DNA of 64,000 nucleotides from Streptomyces platensis (GTDB taxonomy: Bacteria > Actinomycetota > Actinomycetes > Streptomycetales > Streptomycetaceae). The position numbers were made by a program, and so were the translations under genes. A model generated the notes under the pieces. That model did no database searches. It saw nothing but the letters and a program-made list of their open reading frames with translations, and was not told the DNA's origin. Below are positions 49,427 to 59,886 of this stretch, one piece after another. Position 1 is the stretch's first letter. Each line of letters starts with the position of its first letter. The DNA lies in the NCBI RefSeq assembly GCF_008704855.1, contig NZ_CP023691.1:3782001-3846000 (forward strand), given 5' to 3'.

Positions 49427-50545
49427 CTACGCCCGCGGGTAACGGACGAGCCAGCCCGGCGATGATCCGGCCGGGCCGTGCAGTGCGGCGCCCTGCGTCA
49501 TCTCCATCGAGAAGTCATCGGCCAGCTGAAGGATCGTGTCCCGGCCCTCCAGCTCGACCAGCCAGTTCGGCGGCAGTGCTGTCTCGCCGTACAGGGTGCC
49601 CAGCAGATTGCCGCAGATCGCGCCGGTGGAATCGCTGTCCCCGCCGTGGTTGACGGCCAGCAGGAGGCCGTGCCGGATGTCCTCGGCGACCAGTGCGCAG
49701 TACACGCCGATCGACAGCGCCTCCTCGGCCGTCCAGCCCTCGCCCAGGGACTCCACCCGGGCGGGCGTCGGCATGCCCTGCCGTACGGCGCCGAGCGCAC
49801 GCTTGAGGGCGTCGGTGGTCTCCTCGTGGCCGGGGCGGGTGGCCAGGTGGGCCAGCGACTTCTGTACGGCGCTGTCGAGGTCGTCGCCACGGGCCAGCGA
49901 ATGGCTGATCACTGCGAACGCGCCGGCCGCCAGATAGCCGGTGGGGTGGCCGTGCGTCTGCGCCGCGCACTCGACGGCGAGCTGGAAGACCAGCTGCGGC
50001 TCCCAGCCGACCAGCAGACCGAACGGCGCGGAGCGCATCACCGCGCCGCAGCCCTTCGAGTCCGGGTTCTTGGGGCTGCTGAGCGTGCCCATCACCTCGT
50101 CGCCGAGACCGCTCAGACAGGCCCGGCCCGGTGCCCGCCGGGAGTACAGCCACTCCTCGCGGGCGAGCCAGCCGTCGTCCTTCCTGCGCTCGTCCGGGCC
50201 CCAGTCGCGTTGGGTGGCGGACCAACGCAGATAGGCGCGGTGGACGTCGGTGGGCGGATGCCAGGCGCCGGTGTCGCGGCGTACCTGGGCCCGGATCAGG
50301 CCGTCCACGGTGAACAGCGTCATCTGGGTGTCATCGGTGACCGCGCCGCGCCGCCCGTAGGCGGGTACCAGATCGGTCACGCCCTCTTGGCCGTGCGCCT
50401 TGCGGATCGCGTCGAGCGAGTCGAACTCGATACCGGCGCCGAGCGCGTCGCCGATGGCGCCGCCGAGCAGGCAGCCGCGTACCCGGCTGCGGAAATCCTG
50501 CTGCTCCGCGCGCCCCCAGATGGCGCCGCCGCCCGCTGCGCTCAT
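49427..50545 (-). CDS. ADP-ribosylglycohydrolase (DraG-like)
   Basis: 372 residues. RVRGCLLGGAIGDALGAGIE, GAVTDDTQMTLFTVDGL (metal ligands in DDTQM) and VNHGGDSDSTGAICGNLLG (second metal site, DSDS) are complete, so it should be active. It removes ADP-ribose from protein, nucleic acid or a small molecule using two divalent metals. ATG at 50545. Confidence 0.92.
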   Translation of the reverse strand: MSAAGGGAIWGRAEQQDFRSRVRGCLLGGAIGDALGAGIEFDSLDAIRKAHGQEGVTDLVPAYGRRGAVTDDTQMTLFTVDGLIRAQVRRDTGAWHPPTDVHRAYLRWSATQRDWGPDERRKDDGWLAREEWLYSRRAPGRACLSGLGDEVMGTLSSPKNPDSKGCGAVMRSAPFGLLVGWEPQLVFQLAVECAAQTHGHPTGYLAAGAFAVISHSLARGDDLDSAVQKSLAHLATRPGHEETTDALKRALGAVRQGMPTPARVESLGEGWTAEEALSIGVYCALVAEDIRHGLLLAVNHGGDSDSTGAICGNLLGTLYGETALPPNWLVELEGRDTILQLADDFSMEMTQGAALHGPAGSSPGWLVRYPRA

Positions 50546-51168
50546 GCCGAAACCTCGCTCCACTCGGCCTCGCATCCGCCCGGCGCGCACCTCTGAACGG
50601 CACGCTCGCTGCGCTCGCTCACTGCGCCCTCCTGAAGCTCACTACGTCCCGGGGCCTTGCGGGGCCCCTGGCGCAGCACTGTAATCGACCGAGAATGATC
50701 AAATTTTGGCCAGGAGTGTATTGCGAATAGTCATTCGTAAGGAGGCTTTTGGTCGGTGGCGTCCGATGGGTACGGGTCGGGGTGAGGGCTGTTTCCAGCA
50801 AGCGGTCGAAGACATCACGGCCTTCCTGGTGGGCAGGCCGAGCCGTCAACCGGGCTGGGTGGGGGCCGGTCATCCGGACGTGGGACCCGCCCCCACGGGC
50901 TGACGGTCCCGGCCGGCCTGACCTGCCGCCCGCGGTCGCGCGGAAGTGGCCACCCCGCACGGTCCTGCGGGCCTCGGCCGACGCCCTCGCTCCCGGCTGC
51001 TCGGGCGGCCCACCCCTCGGGCGGGACGCGCAGCCGCCCCCGTGCGCGTCCGCGCCCTCGTCCCACGAGACGTCCGGCACCACCCCTGTCCCGCCTTCCC
51101 CTACCGCCCCCACCTGCGCGCGCATCCGTTCGATGATGGCGGCGGCGCCCGTTGGGCATGCTCTCCCC
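50546..51168. other. 623-bp gap with an AT-rich palindrome
   Basis: No supported gene. CGAAT-AGTC-ATTCG (50724-50737) in a locally AT-rich stretch (50690-50750) followed by AAGGAGG suggests a regulated start site, but the frames that follow (from 50749) look non-coding (Pro/Arg-rich, no family). Confidence 0.45.
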
Positions 51169-51432
51169 ATGTCCGAGTACGAGTGGGATCGCACCACCAT
51201 GGCTGTCGTCGCCTCCGCCCTCTCCGGCGACAGCGACGGCGCGGTGGAACTCCTCCGGCCGCTCCCCCAGAGCGATGTGTGCCATATCGCCGTACGGCTC
51301 GCCGCCATGGCCGCCGACGCCCTGATCGTCGCCGCCCAGGACAGCGGAGGGGACCGTGAGGAGGCCCTGTCGCAGTGGCAGCAGTGCATCCTTCAGCACG
51401 AGGCGGAGTACGAGGGCGGCGTGGGGGAGTGA
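51169..51432 (+). CDS. Small conserved-looking protein, unknown
   Basis: 87 residues, acidic and helical (YEWDRTTMAVVASALSGDSD; LPQSDVCHIAVRLAAMAADAL; EALSQWQQCILQHEAEYE). High third-position GC in this frame supports coding. ATG at 51169; the open frame upstream lacks coding character. Function unknown. Confidence 0.62.
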   Translation: MSEYEWDRTTMAVVASALSGDSDGAVELLRPLPQSDVCHIAVRLAAMAADALIVAAQDSGGDREEALSQWQQCILQHEAEYEGGVGE

Positions 51433-51540
51433 GTGCCGGGGGCCGCAGCCGCGGTCGCTGAGGCCGTCTTGGCCGGGGGCATGGTCGCGGACGCTGAGCC
51501 GGTCCTGGCGGGTGGCATGGTCGCGGCTGGTGGCACGATG

Positions 51541-51607
51541 CCGGTCGGTGGCAGGGGCCGGTCGGTGGCAGGGGCCGGTCGGTGGCAGGGGCCGGTCGGT
51601 GGCAGGG
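51541..51607. repeat. 17-bp tandem repeat, four units
   Basis: CCGGTCGGTGGCAGGGG is repeated head to tail at 51541, 51558, 51575 and 51592 (the last unit lacks its final base). It lies in the non-coding gap 51433-51714, which otherwise shows nothing. Confidence 0.85.
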
Positions 51608-51714
51608 CCCCGGATGGGTCCGGCTCAGTGGGCGCTGGGGGTAGCAGCGCCCACCCGGGCCCCTGCTCGCCCTGGACCGACCGTCACCCGGGCCGCGGTC
51701 ACCCCGGGCCGGCG

Positions 51715-54700
51715 TCACTCCGGCACGGCAGCCGTCATCCGCAGGTGGCGTATCAGCCCGCTGCGTATCGCCTCCAACCGCTCGGTATCCGTGCCCGGCA
51801 GACGCACGAGATCCCGCAGCCCCAGTTCGGTCTCGGCAACGGCTTCCCATAAGCCGCCATCCAGCAGTTCCGCGATGAGGGCCTCGGCCCCCGACCAGTC
51901 GCCGAGGGCACATCGAACCAAGACGGCGACGGACTCCATCGATATGAGAGCCGTCTCCAGGAGAGGGGTTGGGGCGGAACGGGCGTTGCTGCCGTGCAGA
52001 GCGGACGCACGGTCGAGGTTGGTGATGGTGCTGTTGTTCCTGTCATGGCCCGAGGGGCCGTCGCCGAAGGCCCGGGCAAAGCGCTCGTCGGCTCTCAGCG
52101 CCGCCCCGGGCCCTCCGGCCGTGAACGCGGACGCGGCGGCATTCACGGTGCCGTCCACGGGCGCAGCCATGGCCCCGGCCCCTGGCTCAGTCGCGCTTCC
52201 GCCGAGCATGGCGGCAAGCAGCGCCCCCTCGTAGCGAACAATCAGCCCCGCGTCCGAATCACCGCCCGAGCCGGAATTCATCGCGTCCCGGGCAGCCTCG
52301 ATCGCCTCCCGAGCCGCGTCCAGGTGACCGGTCCGGCGCAGGGAGCCCGCCGTGAGGGACAGGAGGGTGGCGGTGGCGGACGGGTCGGCGTCGGCGTCGG
52401 CGTCGGCGAGGGCTTGGTTGAAGTCGGTGAGGGCTTGGGGGGTATCGCCTCGTAGGAGGTGGGTTTTGCCGCGGCGGGCGAGGGTGTGGGTGGGGGCGTC
52501 GCCGAGTTCGAGGGCTCGGTCGAAGTCCGCCAGGGCTTCGGTCAGTCGGCCGGTGAGGAGGTTGATCGTTCCGCGGGTGGCCGTGAACCGGCTCGAATCG
52601 GGGGTGAGGCGTACGGCGGTGGAGAGTTCGGAGCGGGCTTCCTCGATGCGGTCCAGAGCCGTCAGCGCCAGGGCACGCTGCCAATGGGCGTGGCCGTCCA
52701 CGGGGTCCAGGGCGATCGACCGGTCGAGGTCTGCGAGGGCCTGTTCGTAGCGGCCCAGGTGGCCGCACACCGCGCCCCGCAATCCCCACACCCTGGCGTC
52801 GTCCGCGTCAGGTTCCAGGGAGCGGTCAAGTGCTGCCAGTGCCTCGTCGTGGCGGTCCAGGGCGTGCAGTGCGGTGCCGCGGGCCCGGTGGGCCCAGGCG
52901 TAGCCGGGGTCGGCGGCAAGGGCCCGGTCGGCCTCCAGGATTGCTTGCTCATGCCGCCCGCTCTCCAGGCAGGTGTGGCAGCGCTCCGCCCATACCCAGG
53001 GGTCGTTCGGCTGGAGTTCGGCCGCGCGCCCGAGGGCGTCGAGGGCTTCGTCGTGGCGGCCCATCACTCGCAGGGTGATCCCCCGGCGGGCGTGGGCCCA
53101 GACGTAGGTGGGGTTGACGGCGAGGGCGCGGTCGAACTCGGCCAGGGCCAGGTCGTACTGTCCCGTGTCGCGGTAAGTGGCGCCCCGTTCGGCCATTGCC
53201 CAGGCGTAGTTCGCGTTGATCTCGATGGCGCGCTCCAGGCCCGCCAGTGCTTCCTCGTGGCGGCCGAGGCGGCGCAGACAGACGGCGCGGCTGCCGATGC
53301 TGAAGGCGTGACGGGGTTGCCGGGCAAGAGCCCGGTCGAACTCGGTGATGGCCTGCTCGTAGCGGCCCAGGAGGCGGTAGGCCTCGCCGAGTTGGGAGGC
53401 GGCTTCCAAGGAGTCCGGGGTGATCTCCAGGGCGCGGGTGTAGTCCTCGGCGGCGCGCTCGAAGCAGCGCATATAGCGGTGGGTCAGACCGCGGCCGAGC
53501 AGGGCGGAGGCGTTGCGCGGATCGAGTTCCAGGCAGCGGTCGAAGTCGGCGAAAGCCGGTTGCCAGGCCTCGGCCTTGCGGTGTTCGCGACCTCGGACGT
53601 GGTGGATGCGGGCCTGTCCGTGCACGTCGAGGCCGGGGTGGCCGAGCAGCGCGGTGAGGAGCACGATCAGGCCGCCGCCGTCCTCGGTGAGCGCGGTGGT
53701 CATACGGTCGCCCCAGTCGCGGACCTCCGGGTCGCCGGCGTCCTCACCGGCCTGGCGGATGGTCTCGGCGACTCTGCGCACGGCGGTCGGCGCGTGTTCG
53801 GCGGCGTCCAGGGTGTCGGACAGCGCCGGGGTGAGGGACGGCTGTGGGTCCGCACAGAGGGAGTGGTAGATCTCCCGCAGCCGGTACTCCAGTTGGCGTT
53901 CGTCGGACCAGGAGTCCGCGGGGCTCTCGTCGGGCGCGTGGTCCGTGCGGTGGCGCCGGGCGGCCTCGGCGAGACGGCGGTGCCGGGCCGTCCAGGTCTG
54001 CGGTGATCTACGGCGCTGGAGGCGCAGCATCGCCGTCCGCACCACCTCGTGGTACTGCCAGCGCCCGCCCCGGTCGGCGACGAACGGCAGCCCGCACAGC
54101 CAGCCGAACTGTTCGGCGGCGGCCGCATCCACGACGGCCCGGAAGATGTCCTCGTCCACATGGCGCGGCAGGGCGGCCGCCAATGCGGCCTCCCTGCGCA
54201 CCGGGTCCGTCTCCCATTTCAAAAAGCGCTCGACGGCGGTGTCACTGGGGTCGTCGACGGCCTCGACGGCGCGCGGGCGGTTCTCGGCGAGGGTGGAGAC
54301 CAGCACCGGAAGGCCGCCGGACAGCCGCAGGATCACCTCGACGACGCGCTCGTCGGTGATGTCCCTGGTTGCCAGGAACTGGCGTGCCTCGTCTTCGGTG
54401 AAGGCGTCCAGCGGCAGATCCGTCACACAGTCCAGGCAGTCGGCCCAGCACCGGCGGTCCAGCGCGGTCTGGCCGGCCAGCGTCACCACCACGTTGGGCG
54501 CCAGCGGGCCGTAGCGATCGCTGACCAGGACGTCACGCAGCCAGATGTCGAGCAGCGGGCCCGTCCGCTCGTAGGTGTCGAAGAAGAGCGCCACTGAGGG
54601 CGACTCGTCCGCGACGGCGCTCACTTCACGGACGAAGACGGGCGTCAGGACCTCCAGCGGCGCCATCACCAGCTGCACCTCGTCATGGCTGCGCAGCCGG

Positions 54701-55270
54701 GCGCTGAGCAGCCCGCGCAGCCGGTCGGCGCCGCGCGCCACCTGGCGGGGGTCCAGTCCTCCGGTGAGGGCACCGACGCCGGGTAACAGCCCCAGGCCGG
54801 CCAGCCCGGCCTGGGCGGCGATCATGCTGCCGGGCGAGGGGGCGACCCCCTGGGGGTCGTCCTGGTCCGCCGGGCCGGGCGCCGCCTCCGCGGTGACGGC
54901 CGCCGCTTCGGCCTCGTGACGCCGCTCCCGGTAGGTGGCGAGCAGCTTGTCGAAGACCTTCAAGGGGGTGTCCCTGCGCGGCGAGTTGACCGCTGATGGC
55001 CGCCATGGCCTCGGGGACGTCGTGCACCGCCTCGTCGACATACGCGGTCGGCGCGCCCTGCTCGCGCGCGGTCTCCTCGAACTGCCGGACCAGTGACGTC
55101 TTGCCGACGCCCGCCTGGCCGTGCACATGGAAGAGGAACTGATGTGCCGGATCCTCCACCGCGCGGGCGAAGTTGTCCCGGAACGCGGCGATCTCGCCGC
55201 GCCGCCCGATGAACCCCTCCCGCCGCCGGAGCCGGATCAGCTCCTGCCGCGAGAGCCTGTTGCGCGCCAT
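51715..55270 (-). CDS. STAND-type ATPase with TPR array, frameshifted
   Basis: About 1185 residues if one frameshift is corrected. The first 100 codons from ATG 55270 (GGAGG upstream) hold FIGRRGEIAAFRDNFARAVE and Walker A HGQAGVGKTS; the frame then changes at a run of five G (54964-54968) from GHPL to KVFDKLLATYRERRHEAE. The rest has a Walker B-like SVALFFDTYE, a winged-helix-like middle and about 12 TPR units (for example YEQAITEFDRALARQPRHAF) to near residue 960. STAND proteins are signal-transducing switches. The break is a sequencing error, a recent mutation or a slippery site; the downstream part is well preserved. Confidence 0.8.
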
Positions 55271-55397
55271 CGAGTCCACCCCCTCCGCCCCGGCGTTCGC
55301 CGCGGTGCCGGCTTTTCTGACCTGCTCCCGCAGATTAGCCGCCGGCGGCGGTGCGGGAAGGGGGCTGTGGATAACCGCGGATGGCGGCCGCCGCCGG

Positions 55398-58046
55398 CTA
55401 CTCCACGACCGGCAGCAGCTCCGGCAGATGTCCGTCCGACGCCAGGGCGGCCGCCTGGCGTTCCTCGGTGACCGGGGCGTAGGTCGTGGTGCGGGGGCGG
55501 GCCGGGCGGCCGGCGAGGTCGGCGATGGCGATGAGGTCCTGGATGGAGCGGTAGGAGCCGTAACTCGAACCCGCCATCCGGGAGATGGTCTCCTCCATCA
55601 GAGTGCCGCCCAGGTCGTTGGCGCCGGAGCGCAGCATCTCGGCGGCGCCGTCCGTGCCGAGCTTGACCCAGCTGGTCTGGATGTTGGTGATGTGCGGGTG
55701 CAGCAGGACCCTGGCCATGGCCGTCACCGCGCGGTTGTCACGGGTGGTGGGGCCGGGGCGGGCGATACCGGCGAGGTAGACGGGGGCGTTGGTGTGGATG
55801 AAGGGGAGGGTGACGAACTCCGTGAAGCCGCCGGTCTCCTGCTGGATTTCGGCGAGCAGGCGGAGGTGGCCCAGCCAGTGGCGGGGCTGGTCGACATGGC
55901 CGTACATCATCGTCGAGGAGGAGCGGATGCCCAGCTCATGGGCAGTCTTGATGACCTCGACCCAGGTGGCGGTGGGCAGCTTGCCCTTGGTGAGGATCCA
56001 GCGGACCTCGTCATCCAGGATCTCGGCGGCGGTGCCGGGGATGCTGTCGAGACCGGCGGCCTTGGCCTCGCTGAGCCACTCGCGGACGGACAGCCCGGTG
56101 CGCGTCGCGCCGTTGACGACCTCCATGGGCGAGAAGGCGTGCACATGCATACCGGGGACACGTTCCTTGACGGCGCGCGCGATGTCGAAGTAGGCGGTGC
56201 CGGGCAGGTCGGGGTGGATGCCGCCCTGCATGCAGACCTCCACCGCGCCCACGTCCCAGGCCTGTTGGGCGCGGTCGGCGACCTGGGAGAGGGAGAGGGT
56301 GTAGGCGTCGGCGTCCGTGCGGCGCTGGGCGAACGCGCAGAAGCGGCAGCCGGTGTAACAGACGTTGGTGAAGTTGATGTTCCTGGTGACGATGTAGGTG
56401 ACGTCGTCGCCCACGGTGTCGCGGCGCAGCTCGTCGGCGATGGTGCAGAGCGTGTCCAGGGCGGGCCCGTCGGCGTGCAGCAGCGCCAGGGCCTGCGCGT
56501 CGGTGAGCCGGGTGGGGTCGTCGGCGGCCTGCGCCAGGGCCTGGCGTACGTCGGAGTCGATGCGCTCCGGTGCCATCCCGGGGGCCGCGGCCTCGCGCAG
56601 TGCCTCCCAGTCGCCATAGACCTCGTCGAAGTCGTCGCGGCGGTCGGCGGTGCGGCCTTCGGTGTCGATGGTGTGGTGCAGGTCCGTACGGCCCGAGGAG
56701 CTCATCGTGAAGCCCTCGTCGGGCTCCTGCCAGGGGCGGCCCACCACGGGGGCGTCCTCGATGGCCAGGCCCGTCTCCGGGTCGGCGAGGGCGCGGACGT
56801 GCGGCAGCAGGCGCGGGTCGAGCCAGGGCTCACCGCGCTGGAGGAACTCCGGGTAGATGGGGAGCCGTTCCCGCAGCTCGAAGCCGGCCGCGGCGCAGCG
56901 CTCGGTCAGCTCGTCGATCTGCGGCCAGGGGCGCTCGGGGTTCACATGGTCGCGGGTCAGCGGGGAGACGCCGCCCCAGTCGTCGATGCCGGCGTCGATG
57001 AGCAGCTGGTATTCGCCGTCGACGAGGTTGGGCGGTGCCTGGATACGGGTCGAGGGGCCCATGATGTGCCGGGCCACCGCGATCGTCGCGGCCAGCTCCT
57101 CCAGTTCGGCGTCCGGCATTCCGCGCATCGCCGTGTCCGGCTTGGCGCGGAAGTTCTGCATGATCAGTTCCTGGATGCCGTGGTAGGCGCGCTGGATACG
57201 GCGCAGCGCGAACAGGGACTCGGCGCGCTCCTCATACGTCTCACCGATGCCGATGAGCAGCCCGGTGGTGAAGGGGACGTTGGAGCGGCCGGCGTCCTCC
57301 AGGACACGCAGCCGGACGGCCGGTTCCTTGTCGGGCGATCCGTAGTGGGGACCGCCGGGCTCGCTCCACAGCCGCTCGGCGGTCGTCTCCAGCATCATCC
57401 CCAGGGACGGGGCGACGGGCTTGAGCCGCTGGAAGTCCGTCCAGGACAGCACCCCGGGGTTGAGGTGCGGCAGCAGGCCGGTCTCCTCCAGGACGCGGAT
57501 GGCCATGGCGCGGACGTAGGAGAGCGTGTCGTCGTAGCCGTGCGCCTCCAGCCATTCGCGGGCCTCGGGCCAGCGGTCCTCCGGCTTGTCCCCCAGGGTG
57601 AACAGGGCTTCCTTGCAGCCCATTTCGGCGCCGCGGCGGGCGATGTCCAGCACCTCGTCGGGCGACATGAACATCCCGTGGCCGTCCCGGCGCAGCTTGC
57701 CGGGGACGGTGACGAAGGTGCAGTAGTGGCACTTGTCCCGGCACAGGCGCGTCAACGGGATGAAGACACCACGCGAGTAGGTGATGACCCCCGGGCGGCC
57801 CGCGGCCTCCAGGCCGGCGTCCCGCACCCGGGCCGCTGAGGCGCACAGGTCCCTGAGGTCCTCGCCGCGTGCCTGGAGCAGCACCGTGGCCTCGCCGGCG
57901 TCCAGCGCGACACCGTCGCGGGCCCGCTTGAGCGCGCGGCGCATGGCGTTCGCCGTGGGGCGGCCCGCGGCGGCGGGCCCGGCGTTCGTCTCGCGGTCGG
58001 TCCCTTGGTCGGATGCCTGGCCGGGTACCTGCGCGCTGGAAGTCAT
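55398..58046 (-). CDS. fbiC: FO synthase, fused CofG-CofH
   Basis: 882 residues with two radical-SAM domains. The N-terminal CofG-like half has CRDKCHYC (C102, C106, C109) and the C-terminal CofH-like half has CYTGCRFC (about 561-568). Together they make the deazaflavin FO from tyrosine and the riboflavin intermediate 5-amino-6-ribitylamino-uracil, the committed step to coenzyme F420. Length and fusion are as in actinobacterial FbiC. ATG at 58046. F420-using enzymes occur in this window (LLM protein at 58.9 kb, PPOX protein at 2.8 kb). Confidence 0.96.
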   Translation of the reverse strand: MTSSAQVPGQASDQGTDRETNAGPAAAGRPTANAMRRALKRARDGVALDAGEATVLLQARGEDLRDLCASAARVRDAGLEAAGRPGVITYSRGVFIPLTRLCRDKCHYCTFVTVPGKLRRDGHGMFMSPDEVLDIARRGAEMGCKEALFTLGDKPEDRWPEAREWLEAHGYDDTLSYVRAMAIRVLEETGLLPHLNPGVLSWTDFQRLKPVAPSLGMMLETTAERLWSEPGGPHYGSPDKEPAVRLRVLEDAGRSNVPFTTGLLIGIGETYEERAESLFALRRIQRAYHGIQELIMQNFRAKPDTAMRGMPDAELEELAATIAVARHIMGPSTRIQAPPNLVDGEYQLLIDAGIDDWGGVSPLTRDHVNPERPWPQIDELTERCAAAGFELRERLPIYPEFLQRGEPWLDPRLLPHVRALADPETGLAIEDAPVVGRPWQEPDEGFTMSSSGRTDLHHTIDTEGRTADRRDDFDEVYGDWEALREAAAPGMAPERIDSDVRQALAQAADDPTRLTDAQALALLHADGPALDTLCTIADELRRDTVGDDVTYIVTRNINFTNVCYTGCRFCAFAQRRTDADAYTLSLSQVADRAQQAWDVGAVEVCMQGGIHPDLPGTAYFDIARAVKERVPGMHVHAFSPMEVVNGATRTGLSVREWLSEAKAAGLDSIPGTAAEILDDEVRWILTKGKLPTATWVEVIKTAHELGIRSSSTMMYGHVDQPRHWLGHLRLLAEIQQETGGFTEFVTLPFIHTNAPVYLAGIARPGPTTRDNRAVTAMARVLLHPHITNIQTSWVKLGTDGAAEMLRSGANDLGGTLMEETISRMAGSSYGSYRSIQDLIAIADLAGRPARPRTTTYAPVTEERQAAALASDGHLPELLPVVE

Positions 58047-58179
58047 CCTCCGAGCATACGAGCGCCCGCCGACAGCCCCGCCGCCGGAGAAGGCGCCGTT
58101 GCTGTGCCGCTGATCACTGCGGACGAAGGTTCCGTCAGGGCATGGAGAGGGCACTTCCCGGCAGCGGCGCACCGCACGC

Positions 58180-58578
58180 TCACATGCTTGCCAGCAGCTC
58201 GTCGGAGTACGTCCTGGTCAGGAACTCCATGTTGTGGCCGTCGGGGTCAAGGATGTAGACACCGCGGCCGCCGTCGTGGTGGTTGATCTCCTGAGGCTTG
58301 GTGTGCATGGGGTCGGCCCAGTAGGAGAGCCCGCGCTCCTCTATGCGGCCGAAGATCCCGTCGAACTCCTCCTCGGTCACCAGGAACGCATAGTGCGTCG
58401 GGACGAATTCGCCGCCTGCGACATGCTCGGCGTAGTCGAGGGCCACCCCGTTGTCCAGCTTGAGGGCGGCGAAGGGGCCGAACGCCTTGGGCTCGGGCGC
58501 ACCGAGCAGACCGGCCAGGAACCGGGCGGAGGCGAAACGGTCGGTGCTGTGCACGATCGTGTGGTCGAGGCTAGGCAT
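58180..58578 (-). CDS. VOC-family (glyoxalase-like) protein
   Basis: 132 residues. LDHTIVHSTDRFASARFLAG, the two beta-alpha-beta-beta-beta units and the late HHDGGRGVYILDPDGHNMEF are the VOC pattern with likely metal-binding His and Glu. AAGGAGA precedes the ATG at 58578. Could be a dioxygenase, isomerase or resistance protein; not decided. Confidence 0.87.
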   Translation of the reverse strand: MPSLDHTIVHSTDRFASARFLAGLLGAPEPKAFGPFAALKLDNGVALDYAEHVAGGEFVPTHYAFLVTEEEFDGIFGRIEERGLSYWADPMHTKPQEINHHDGGRGVYILDPDGHNMEFLTRTYSDELLASM

Positions 58579-58888
58579 GGGGTCTCCTTGATCTCTCTGG
58601 TCCCGTGCTCGGCGTGGTCCCCTGATCTGCGGGATCGTCCGGACCGTGGCTCTTTCGGGACCGTGGCCCGTTCTCCTTGGACCGTTGAATGCGGGTTGGT
58701 TCACCAAGCCCTCACCTCCGACGCTACGACTGGACGGGGCGGGCGCGAATCGGCCTCCGGTACCGATCCTGGGGGACGAGGGCCTTACACCGCTGGTCCT
58801 AGGCGTGTCCGGTCCGGCGGCCGTCCACCAAGCCCTCAGGCGGCCCGTCCGGTGTCGTCACGCATCCGGTACGGCACGCTGCCGTACG
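58579..58888. other. 310-bp gap without gene
   Basis: Contains two CACCAAGCCCTCA copies (58701 and 58827) and GC-rich DNA; no gene is supported. It holds the VOC promoter on its left side. Confidence 0.45.
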
Positions 58889-59713
58889 TCACAGGAACTG
58901 CGCGAAGTCGTCGAGCGTCCGCAGTACCTCCGCCTCCCCGGCCGGCGGCAGTTGCAGAACCACCTCTTGCAGTCCCAGCTCGCGGTAGTACGCCAGCTTC
59001 CCGGGTGACGGATGGACCGCGTACGGGACCACCACCGGTTCACCCGTGCGCCCGGCGTCCGACCACGCCTGCCGTAGTACCGGAAGGGTCTCGGTCAGCC
59101 CCCGTCCGCCGATCGGCAGCCACCCGTCCGCGTACTCGGCGATCTGCCCGAAGAGCTTGGGCCCGGCCCCGCCGCCGAGGAGGATGCGCGGCGCGCCGTG
59201 GGCCGGCTTGGGGTGCGCGAAGGACGCCCGTACGGACCCGAAGGCGCCCTTGTACGCGGTCGGTTCCGCGGCCCACAGGGCGCGCATCAGCGCCACCCGG
59301 TCCCGGGTCAGCTCCCGCCGGGTCGACCACTCCACCCCGTGGTCGGCGGCCTCTTCGACGTTCCAGCCGTAGCCGATGCCCAGGGTGAAGCGGCCGCCGG
59401 AGAGGAAGTCGAGGGTCGCGATCTGCTTGGCGAGGTCGACCGGGTCGTGCTGGGCGACCAGGGTGATGCCGGTCCCGAGGGCGAGCCGCTCGGTGACCGC
59501 GGCGGCCTGGCCGAGCGCGATGAACGGGTCGAGGGTGCGGCCGTACTCGCGGGGCAGCGGCTCGCCCATGGGGGCGGGGGTGTCCCGGCCGGCCGGGATA
59601 TGGGTGTGCTCCGGGAGATAGAGGCCGGCGAAGCCGCGCTGTTCCAGCTCGCGGGCCAGCCGGTCCGGCCGGATCGTCTCGTCGGTCAGGAAGATCGTGG
59701 TCGCGATCCGCAT
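58889..59713 (-). CDS. LLM-class F420-dependent oxidoreductase
   Basis: 274 residues. MRIATTIFLTDETIRPDRLA, FAGLYLPEHTHIP, GTGITLVAQHDPVDLAKQIATLDFLSGGR and GYGWNVEE are the luciferase-like TIM-barrel signature of the F420-dependent group (TIGR03619 type). It likely transfers hydride between F420 and an unknown substrate. The ATG at 59713 has GGAGG upstream. It lies near fbiC, although a separate transcript is likely. Confidence 0.88.
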   Translation of the reverse strand: MRIATTIFLTDETIRPDRLARELEQRGFAGLYLPEHTHIPAGRDTPAPMGEPLPREYGRTLDPFIALGQAAAVTERLALGTGITLVAQHDPVDLAKQIATLDFLSGGRFTLGIGYGWNVEEAADHGVEWSTRRELTRDRVALMRALWAAEPTAYKGAFGSVRASFAHPKPAHGAPRILLGGGAGPKLFGQIAEYADGWLPIGGRGLTETLPVLRQAWSDAGRTGEPVVVPYAVHPSPGKLAYYRELGLQEVVLQLPPAGEAEVLRTLDDFAQFL

Positions 59714-59886
59714 GCTGGGAACACCTCCGCGTCGGGCGTGTGCGTGACCGCATGTTGCCTCACCGCCCGACGGTTATCCACAGCCCTTTCCCTCGGTGTC
59801 ACACCCGCGTACAACAGTTTTCACGCGGTGCGACGAGCCGGCCGCGACGCGGCACTCATCCGACACGACATGACGCGGGGGCGGGG

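Noticed and set aside
50749..51168. Extension of the 87-residue protein to the AT-rich region
   Set aside because: Pro/Arg-rich translation without similarity, and the coding pattern only begins near 51169.
55173..57839. 888-codon open frame opposite fbiC
   Set aside because: Antisense shadow; fbiC has both radical-SAM cysteine motifs and full-length similarity.
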